From Maea johnstoni (taxonomy: Eukaryota; Annelida; Polychaeta; Spionida; Magelonidae): a stretch of 64,000 bases of DNA. Positions 51,601-62,900 of the stretch are shown here, piece by piece (position 1 is the first letter of the stretch; each line of letters begins with the position of its first letter). Location: NCBI GenBank assembly GCA_963942565.1, contig OZ012696.1, positions 18,662,921-18,726,920 of the forward strand, given 5' to 3'. The position numbers and the translations under genes were made by a program. Below the pieces are notes generated by a model. That model did no database searches and was not told where the DNA came from. It was given only the letters and a program-made list of their open reading frames with translations.

Positions 51601-52916
51601 ATAAAATGGGATAAGCATACATCAAATCTTTATCTTTTTTAATAAATAAAAAATGAAAAGCCATTAAGCAGACTGCATGAACAATTTATATTCCCTTAGA
51701 ATCAAGGCAGGTTATATTTTGCTTGTAATATCATTGCTTCATAAATAAGTAAAATCCTTACCTTTCTTGCATGATTTTGTCTTTGAGCTGTACCGGTATC
51801 CTATTGGACACTTGCATTTGTTCTGTCTGCAGTTGAGAGGACTCTTACAATCCATTCTAGCAGAGCAGGGGTCGTTGTAGTCTCCTGGACTTTCACAGCG
51901 ATCTGTGTACTTGTTGTAGGTAAAATCTTTATTGCAAAGGCATGTGTCAATCTTATCATCACCATCTGTATCTTTGCATACTGAGTTGTCTAGGTCTGCA
52001 CAATCAGAGTTCTGGTTGCATTCAGTACTTACAGCTTCAAAAGAAATATAAAGTATTCAGAAAATTAATTCATTTTCTAATTTCTTGATAATGTAAGTGT
52101 GTATGTATGTGGTGTGTGGATAGCTAATTTCAGAAAATCTAGCTAAATGTTATAACATAGATTAATCAATAACTGAAATGAAATAGTTAAGATTAACATT
52201 ACATAACAATGTATTTTAGTTTTGGATTAGTAATCATGCTTAATTTACTAAAATGTTTCTCAGTTATTCTGGATAATTAGTTTTTTCATTTGAGTAATTC
52301 TAGTATCAAATTTGAAATAATGAATATATGAAATTTCATACTTATAAAAATGTGATATATTCAATTCATAATTTTGAACGAATAAGGCATAAGTCAGAGT
52401 AAAGCATATCATAAATACCTTTTTTGCACTTGTTTAATTTAGTTATGTATCTGTATCCTCGTGGGCAAAGACATTTATCCTTCCTGCAATCCAGAGGACT
52501 CTTGCAGTCCCTCTTCAGTGAGCATTTATCTTTATAATTTCCCTCATCCTTAGTTACTGGTTTAACACAACCGTCGGTCTTGAAGTCATAACTGTAATTT
52601 GGCTTGCATATGCAAGAATCTGGAGCTGTGTCATTATTACTATCTCCGCAATAGGAATTCTCCAAGTTGAAGCAGTCTGAATCTTTGTTGCATTCATCTC
52701 CCAGTACTAAAAAACGAAAATGGTTAGATAAGTGATTATTCATTTATGTAAAATGATAGAAATCATTATCAGGTTTACATTTCTCTGCATGACAGTGTTT
52801 ATGTAAAAGCAGTTTTTCTTATTATATAAAATAAGATAAACAACATCTCCTTTGAAACAAGTAATTCTGTTACAAACATTTTTGTTTACCCTTTACATAC
52901 TACTTCTACTACTATG

Positions 52917-52979
<63 letters not shown>

Positions 52980-53899
52980 GCTACTACTTCTTCTTCTACT
53001 AACCTTTCCTGCACCTATTTGTCCTGAAACTGTATCTGTATCCTCCGGGACACAAGCACTTTTTAGACTTGCATTTGAATGGACTTCTACAGTCCTTTTG
53101 TGCACTGCATTCATACTTGTATCCTCCTGGTAGTTCGCAACTATCAGTATCAAGGTTGTAGTTATATCCTCTCTTGCATGAGCATTTACCATTGTTGTCA
53201 CAGTATGAGTTATCCAAATCAATGCAGTCACCATCCTCACTGCACTCATCACCAAGAACTAAATATAATATGTACAGTATTAACTACAACATCCAGCAAT
53301 ATACTGTCAATCATTTAGTATTTGAATCCATATCATTCTAGAAATCTACCAAATAAATATTAACATCTTTGGTCAATACTGATAACACGAATATTACAAA
53401 TTCTCTATGTAAGCACTTATTGTACGTTCATCACTTTTGAATTGATTCTACAACTTTGTGATTTTACGATTATTTGTCCAATCCATTCTGTAGTGGTTTG
53501 AGAATTGAGAGTAACTTTCCAACCTGAAAGAAAAAGACCTTCTACAAGGGTCTATTAAGTAAATTTCATAAGAGCCATGAATTTGCAATACATGAAATTA
53601 GATGATTACCTTTTTTACATTTGCTGGTCTTGTAACTGTATTTGTATCCTCTCCTACATACACACTTTTTGTTGCGACATGTATATCCTTTGTTACAATT
53701 CTTATCATCTGTACACCCTGTTTCATAACTGCCGGGAGCTTTGCAAAGATCTCTGATAGAATCATAAGTGTAACCTGCTTTGCACTTGCATTTGTTATTT
53801 TTGCCACAGAATGCATTTTCCAGAGATGAGCATTCCTTGTCTTCAACACATTCAGCATCATATACTGCAAGAGTAAAAGCAAACTAAATATCTTCCTCA

Positions 53900-53984
<85 letters not shown>

Positions 53985-56900
53985 ATCAAATTTGCAAATA
54001 TTGGATCTCAATTCTTATATTTTTATTAATCCTATATCAAAGTGTACCTATGCCCATGTAGATGTATTTACTTATCATCAGTTTAGCATTCTTTTGTTAT
54101 ATTACACCCACCACCAATGCACCAAGACAAAGAATACACCAAGAAAAATACCTTTCATGCATTTGTTGCGCCTGTAACTGTAACGGTGACCCTTGGAGCA
54201 CTGGCATAAATTCTCTTTGCAATTGAATGGTTTTCTGCAGTCTTTCTCGATTTTACATACAGCCAAATATCCTCCAGGCTGCTCACAGCGGTCTGTATAA
54301 TTGTTATATGTATAACCCCTCTTGCACATACAGCTATCGGCCAAGTTGTCTCCATTGGTGTCAGCACAATAAGAATTTTTGAGGGTTACACAGTCTGCAT
54401 TGTCATCACACTCATCACGGTACACTGTAATGAAAAAGGTGCGCACATCATTAATTAGATAGTATGACATACACATATAGTTTTGTCCAATTCTAAGACT
54501 GACCTCTTTCCTTTAATATGAATATACAGAAATAACAATGAGACTTTCATACCTTTTGTGCAGTTGAATAATCTACTACTGTATCTGTATCCACTGGGAC
54601 ATTTGCATTTTTTGTTTTTGCAATCTAATGGGCGTTTGCAATCTTCAAGAACCTTGCATTCATGGTTGTAGCTTCCAGACTCATCACACTTGTAGAGACG
54701 CGAGTTGTAAATATAGCCTGATTTACAGCGGCATTTGTCTTTCTTGTTGTCAGCATTAGAGTCATAGCATTCACTGTTGTCAACATCATTACAGTCTTCA
54801 TCACTCTTGCATTCGCCTGTGATAACTGAAATACACAGAAGCATAAAATCACCTGAAGGAATTCTTCTCCTCTAAATAGATCTTTACACTGCACACTTGG
54901 TTCACTTGTCTAATCTGAGAGTGTTTGTCAAACATTCTTAAGCTATTAGTGATTTTAATCTTTTAGATGTTGGCATATTCTATATCATTGAAGGTGATTG
55001 ATATTATAAAAATTTTGAAATCATTGATCCTACAGAATCTTATGCTAACATTGACTTACTTTGTATGCATTTCCTCAAAGTGGCACTATATCTTGTACCA
55101 CGCAGACACCTGCATGTGTCTTTTCTTCTATCACTATCTGTATCCACACACTGTAGAGCACCCTTACAGTCCTTCTCTGTAGAGCATGGTGACCCATAGC
55201 CACCAGATGGTGCCGGAGTAGTGGTAGGTTCTATCACACAACTGACTTCAGAGGCAGAGTAGCTATAACCTGATGGGCATCGGCAGACATCCTTAATACA
55301 CACAGCTTTAGAGATTGAACTGCAATCAGCACCTTTTGTGCATTCGGATCCAATAACTGCAGGAGATAGAGACAGTTTTTAAATTACTAAAAAGTACTAG
55401 TCATTAGAAAACAGATGTAAGTAATTCACAATGGCGGTGAAAAATGATTGATTGTACACAATCAAAATGATGGATATTAGACATCTAGATTATTTGGAAT
55501 TACACTTACACTTTGTAATATTTAATTCAACACACACATGTCGCATGTGATAGTACCAAGTGATCCAAGGTGAACTTGAAGTAACATTAACATTAAAGTC
55601 ATTAAACTCACCTTGCTGGCAATATGGCTTTGATGCTGTCTTCCTGTATCCAGCCTTGCAAGCACATTTTTTGTTTTTACATTCAGTGAACCTATCCCCA
55701 ATGAGACCATTGTTGCAGTCAGAGTTTGTTTTGCATGTGCTGCCAGTCACTGAAATATGATGTATAGTAAACACATTATAATAAGAAGTTGTTTATTAAT
55801 GTCGCTCCTGATCAAACTCTAAAACATTTGTCTTCCATTTTCTCAGAAATGATAGCAACATACAAATAAATATGCATTATCATAACTTCCAACATAATCT
55901 TAATTCCGCTTTACATTATGGCCAAATCACTTCCCTTGTAAAACGAATTGAATGCTTGCAGTGTCTCATCACAACCTACTTGCGTTAAGATTCTCTGTTT
56001 TCCTACCCAAAAAGCAAATGGCTCATCACGACTTAATAGAACATTCGGTGGTCAAAGATATTCAATCCAAAATGGGCTATTACTCTCTCCAGTTACATAC
56101 CTGCAGCGCATTTTTTCGTATCCGTATTATAATTGAAGCCTCTCTTGCAGCCACAAGTATCTTTGGAGCCATCCTTGTCAGAGTCCACGCATACCAAACC
56201 AGCCTTAGCACACTGTGAATCTTTACTACAACCGGACCCATAACCTGCAAAATTTAAGTTGGAAAATCTTTGAAACCTTCCATGAATACACCTGTCAAAA
56301 TTCATCACTTGTGTCTGAGATTTATTTTTAAATGAGTTCTTCTATAATGTGGAATTAGAGTAGTCCTTTCACAAATTATTCCAAAAATCCACTTTAATGA
56401 AGAACCATCAGTGAGTTTACAGGACAATAAAGAAAAATTATGAATGAATGGTATAAACATTCTTGTCATCCTTACCATAAGTTGGGGGGCATCCATAAAC
56501 ATCAAATGTCATTTGATTCCATCCTGCATACCTCACTGGCACAATCCTTATAGCTGATGCCAAAACTGGTTTAGTTAATACTGTTGCAGCGTACAAGTAG
56601 GTGTATCTGTAATTTCCTAGTCTTTCCTGTGTAAATATTTAGAAAATATCATTAAAGTATGCCATGATAACAAATTAACTTTTGTTGTTTGCATTGTATT
56701 CCTTATACATGGTGCAGGTGTTCCAAATGTCTGTTGAATAGTCGCCATTTGGAGATTATAGTTAAATCTTTCACGGAATACCCTAATAGGTCCTTCCACA
56801 TTTGGTAGTTAATACTGTGATAAATACATTACAATGTTTCGTCGGAGCCCTTGACGCGTAAGGAAACAAACTGTTTCAAAAGAGTCAGCAGCTAATATTG

Positions 56901-59900
56901 CAAGCAAACAGAAAACATACAGATTTGTATTCCTAATACTTTTCCCTGAAACCATTAAGGTCAAATGTGTTATCACTTGGTGTAATAAAAAAGGCCTGTT
57001 CTCAAATCCATTTTGGTGTGGCTTTTCCTTATACCCTTCTGATGGTCAGGGTTCAATGAACTAGAATTAGATGAACTGTAAAGATGACCTATCTAAACTT
57101 TACTTACCACACTTTGACTGCTGTTAGTGTAATTCTTCCAGGACCTCATATCACTTGTGTATTCAAGATAATATGACTGAACCCCATAGGTAGAATAGTT
57201 GGCTGCACCCTGAAGTATGACTCTGTGCACCTTAATCTTCTCCCCAAATCTGACCTGCAAAAGAAGTAAAATAATTATTCACCCGTACTCTTATTTAGAA
57301 AGTCACAATTATAATATACAATATTTATGTTAATAACAACAAAGTCCCTGATCTGTCCATTATACAAAATTAACAATCAAAATCATATGGTAGTGCAATA
57401 AACAGTAGAGAGTCAGTGAGATATGGGGAAAATATAGTTTATATCCCATTGAATCAAATATCTGTCAGCTGTAGTGCAATAAACCGAATTCTCGTTACCT
57501 GAAGCCATTCTTGTTTGTTGTTCCTCTTTGGTCTCCAGCCACCATCAACATCAAGTTTAGCGTGACGGGCATCATACTTATCATTACTTCCATAGCTAGT
57601 TTGGTTAGTTAAAGCTTTGGGAGGTAAGGCAGCAACTAGAGCTTCTTCACAGGAACCTGTGAATATTGACAAAGACACACTAAAGTTTTCTCATTTTTCA
57701 TAATAAGATAAAATTGACATGCATAACGAGTTTACATATTATTTGGTAGGTATTACAATCTTTTTCAATTTACACATGTTCTCTAAATGAGAATTTGGAA
57801 TTATATTCATCATTGCCATTTTTGGCATGTGGTGTCTGTGTTGTGACTAGGCTATTGTTTTTGATTTTAGGAATCCTGCATACACAGAGACCTATAAGTA
57901 GAATGGAGCAGATTGAATAAAAGAAAAAGAAAGTGCAGCAGAGGCTTATCCTATATTGTCATTTCCCTCAGCAAATTTCAGTAGTACACACCTGCACAGT
58001 ATCTGAAGTAGAAGTCAGTATGGGGATGATGCTTAGCACGTTCAGGATCAGCTGTGCCTTTGACCAGACCGCAACGTTTATAACTCCACTGGTAGTTCAC
58101 AGATATACACTTAAAGGCTTTATCCTCTTCACATTTAGCCATACATTCTGCGGATGATTGGATTCCGCCAAGAACCTTGTATGGGAATTCATAACGTTTT
58201 CCATATGCTGTGTACCACTTATGGCGCTGGCATCCACCTGTGAATAAAAATAGTCCACTTATCATTCTTCAAAGTTTCTAATAGACCAAGGAAAAGAAAA
58301 TATGACAATTATTGACCTTTTTAGAAATTCTTCGATCAGCAAGCATTGATTAAATAGAAATGGATGCAGTTTTTACTGTCTTAACAAACTTACCAGCTGC
58401 CTCAGTCTCACAAACAACCTGTCTGTAATTACGCTTGTTGTCATAATACCAACGACCAAGTCTGCCAGCACCATAGAAATATGCAACATCATACTGGGCT
58501 GCATCACGGTTGTAAAACTTGGAAATTCTGCAAAGTAAAGTAGTTGCATTAAAATCTACCAAAAACCATGCATAGGTTTGAAAACATTCATAAATGGTAG
58601 AATTGCAATGTATTTGTTAGAAGCTGAGGTTTTCCTTTTACCGGGGTTCCTCAGGAAAAATATAAATTAAAATCCTGATGAATTTAAGTTTGATATCAAA
58701 ATAAAGTTTAATAACTTACCTTTGTCTAGACCGGTCTGACCAGGACCATTCTCCAGTTAGATCATCCTTAACTGTTCCCAACCAGAAATTTGATGCATCT
58801 CTGCAAATAATATAACAATTAACTAAACCTTCATCACTTACCAGATAATCATTAAATAAAAGAGTTGAAGAAATAATAAAATGAACAAAATAAGGGACTT
58901 AGATACAAAAAAGAATGTGTGAAAACTACTTTTGCTGTGTGAAGTCCTTTCCTAACATTAAACCTACTTGTAAACATCAAAACATTCAAAATTAAAGGAT
59001 CAATTGCATAATGATCAATCTCCTTTAAGAAAAGGAACCTAACACAAACATTCATAACATGAAACAACTTAAAGTTTTGCTAATAAGCTGATTGGAAACA
59101 AACATATAGATATGTGAAATATGCATAGTTTCATGTGTGTAATACACTAAACGACATTATTACCTGATGGTTAACCCAGCAAGGAAGTTATTTTCTTCAA
59201 AGGTTTTTGGTCTTGCAAGATATCCCTCAGTAACCCAGTTGTTATATTTTCCACACACTTCACTGGCCTTGGCGGATAATTCATGCAGGTATGGAACATG
59301 GCGATAACACTTATTGTTGTACAGAGCAGACCCAGGAGGACAAGCTGAAAAAAACAAAAGTGTGAAGATCAAACACAGATGCAAATAGAATGAAATGTGA
59401 TATGCCTATAATTTTCTGTTTTCAAAGATATCCTGTATAGAATAGAGGAATATTTTTCTGCATAAAGGAAATGAAATGTCATTCTCATAGAAAACCAAAA
59501 AGGTCACTCAATAAAATGAAGGCAAGGCTGTCCAAGGGTTCATTGAAAAACATATATTTTTAATTTCCACTCAAAACCTTTTTTGTTTGTACCTTAGTAT
59601 ATTTAACTTTCTCAAGACCAAGTTATTTTCTACTTACGGTCAGGAATACAGCCATGTATTTCATAATGGATGCACTGGCTGTCTTTACTTTCTGGGATAA
59701 ACTTCAGATACCGAGCACGAATGAGTCCAGGCAGATTTCGCACAGGCTTGTCTGGGATGACCTGTAATTGAATATCAAATATGCATTGTACTGTATACTA
59801 ATCATATTTACTGAGCATATAAGGTTGTCATCATAGTGTAAGTTATTTTCTCTATATACGAGTAATATTCTAGTCCTATAGTTATTATGGTCTTTTAGCA

Positions 59901-62900
59901 TATTTAATCAATATTGTTATACTCATTCATATTTTTATTCTTATTCTTCTTAATATTCTTCTTCTCAGTATTATAAATTTTGTCATTATTAGTATTGTTA
60001 AATGATTGGTTTAATACATTTATCATTGTAATAAAGAAACAAAATATACTCACAAGCTCTTCGCCATTCACAGTATATTTAGTCCAATTCTTATTGTTGC
60101 TGCTGAACTGGATTTTGTATGTTTCTACACGTTTTCCAGAGACTGGTTTTCCAATGAAGGTTGTCACATGGTAAACCTTACCAAGGTCTACAATAGCTGG
60201 TGTTGATTTTGAAACCCCACATTTCTTGAACATTACACCTGTTGAAGGACAACCTGCAAACAAAGATGACATAACATGTGTATCTTCATTATAATCTCTA
60301 GCACTACTTCAGAAATCTACCTATAACACTATATTGAAACATGTGTCATCATGGATATATTTATAGCAAAGGTTTCATCATGAATTATCCACCAAAGGTA
60401 TGTAGTTTTACAGGATATATTTAACAACAGAGGATATAAAAACACCCTAAAACATACTATCTACAGCAATAAAATCAACAAAAGCATAATCAAGTCAACA
60501 ATTTACAAAAGGAGTTGGCCCCAATGTGAACATACAGACATGAAATAAAATGCCTTACGTTTAGGGCGTCCCTTGATTTCCAGACGAGCACATGGGTAGT
60601 ATCCTTTCCATTCTTCAGTGTACAGTCGCACATAGCGAGCATTGAATGTATTTTCAAAGTCGTAAACCATAGGTACTGTTTTCTCCACATCCTGTGTAAA
60701 GAACTGTGAAAAGGAAAATTGATTAAATTTAGTCATTGAAAGGAAATAGATGATTGAGTTCCTAAATTCAACTTTAAAAATTACTTCAAAAGTTATACTT
60801 CAACTTAAACGTCTGTATCTGTCATTTGCGCTATTTATTTTGCTTTTATTCAATTCAAACTCTACAGACAATTGAATTAGTGAATTATCTAAAATGTATT
60901 CATAAGACCACTTACTTTATTGTTGCCCTTTCTAATGTAATCATTCCATGTCCTGCTATCATTGCTATAGCGGATATGAAATTTCTTCATAACGTAATCG
61001 TTCTTGCTACATCCTTGTAGAAGAATACCAGATACAATATGGTCCATGAGAAGATCAACCTGGAGCCATGATCCCTTAGCCTTAGCCCTGAAAAATGAAA
61101 GACATTACAAATAACTTCTCTCTGGATATGCATTAGTTGTATGGTTAATCATTTTCATTAACAGTAATGTACAAAAGGTTTTAACTGCAAGCATTAATGA
61201 GGTGTCCTTGACGTTGTATATATCATACCTATTTGGAGCCCATCCTGCATCAGTTTGATATCGGCCGACTGGAGTACTATGGAGTCTACCATTACGAGCC
61301 CAGTATCTGTTTAAAGTATCCGAGGCATTCATCTGTCCATCTAAAATCCTTCCATCTTGTAAACCAAGTGGCATGAATTCAGCTAAAAAAGAAATACCCA
61401 CAATTAAAACAATCAGAGGAGATTATAGTCACAGCTTCATATGGCAGAAAATACATTGTTAAATATGTGTGTAGCAAGTATAAACATATATTTGAAATTA
61501 TGACTATTTTTACAGGAAAACAACCAAAAGGCTAAGCAAGGTCTTACATTGTTTTACTCTGAATTATTTGTGTTGACGATTCATTAAACATATATTTCTT
61601 GAAAATAAGAAACACTTACGAATTTCCACCTCTCCAGAGCAACCATACAACTCCATACGCATGACTATTGCTCCATACCAGGTTTTAGGATTGACTCGTA
61701 CCCTTGCAGCAAACATTGGAGGATTGAAATGGTTGATGACTTCCATGTAAGGCTCAGAATTGGCGATGAATGGCTACAAAGATAGAGCAAAACATATTAG
61801 ATTTTCTTGTTTGTTTTACAAGACGTAGCAAGTAATTGGCAAATGTTGAATGGAAGAAAAATGACTGAATTGATTGAGAATATGTTTATATCCATATGAT
61901 ATTTGAACAAATTTAATTTAGAAGTGGGTTTTATGCAAAGATTGAATACTTACCTTTCCAATGTTGTCCTTTCTCTGGTACTCTTTGAATCCAGATGCAT
62001 CTACTGAATACAGCACAGTGTATGTCTTGACATAGTAATTTCTATACCCACCACCTTGTGTAGAGATGCGAGTTACTTTCAACATCTTTCCAAGGTTGAC
62101 CTGTTAAGCGTAAAAAAAATGTCAGATGCATCATTAGACATGACTTTGATTCTAACAGGAGTGACATTTCAAATAACAATACTGATTGTTGTATCACACA
62201 AACGTTTTTATCAGCACCAAGACTGTAAGTCTTGATAGCAAATAAATGAAGAATTAACAATCTTCAATTCATTTTTCCGTAACTTAAAATCACATTAAAG
62301 ACAAAATAGCAGAACTTAAAACAAAACATTTCATGGCAAAAATGCTATGGAAAAGAATGTGCTTTGTATCAAAACCTTTATTAAGCTTTTTGCTAGAGCA
62401 ACAAGATTACCTCTTTCACCCCAACAAAGTGAAATATTTTGTATTTTTTCATTTGTTTGACAAGCGATACCCTAGAAAGCATTCATTGCAGAAGGTACAG
62501 TACAGACATTTAATTCCTGCACCAGTCGACAAACAGTAATGAACAACAGTTTAAAATATAAATAAACACATCAATGATCCACTAAGTACTAGAATTAAAG
62601 GTCAGCACCCTATTCATTGCGATACTCACCTCCACATACTGATTAACATTAGTTGTTTTTGCTCTAAATGCTCCATATAAGGAGTTGATTGGCTGTGTAT
62701 GCAGTCTCAGCATGCCCATATCATGGTCGTTCCGGCTTGTGTACATGGTTGATGCAGTAAATGAAGAGTTACTCAATTTCGTCATTAGAGGCTTGTCACA
62801 TTCTCCTAGATGATAAGAAATAAGAGACTTGTCAAAATATTTCATTTAGCTGGATACAAAAAAAATATGTTGCAATCTCATATGCTGAATCCTTTATATT

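Larger units (their letters stand above)
36785..52034 (-). repeat. Intragenic tandem array: nine three-exon units (Y-Z-X) of about 1.7 kb
   Basis: Exon types Y (273 b), Z (288 b) and X (303 b) recur in strict order nine times; the last X is truncated to 177 b. Neighbouring X-exon starts lie 1683-1722 bases apart except one interval of 2207 that holds an insertion. Introns repeat as well: blocks such as TTGACCACGTTGTCTAAAGC beside each X and GATAATTAACAAGGCAGTC beside each Z recur in most copies. Copies at 36.8-44 kb differ by only a few bases per exon, while those at 48-52 kb are visibly more diverged. This indicates growth by unequal crossing-over or conversion, with the 3' copies youngest. 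Confidence 0.95.

Noticed and set aside
36785-52034. CRISPR-like or simple satellite array
   Set aside because: Units are 1.7 kb, coding, spliced and in frame; they have nothing of a CRISPR layout.
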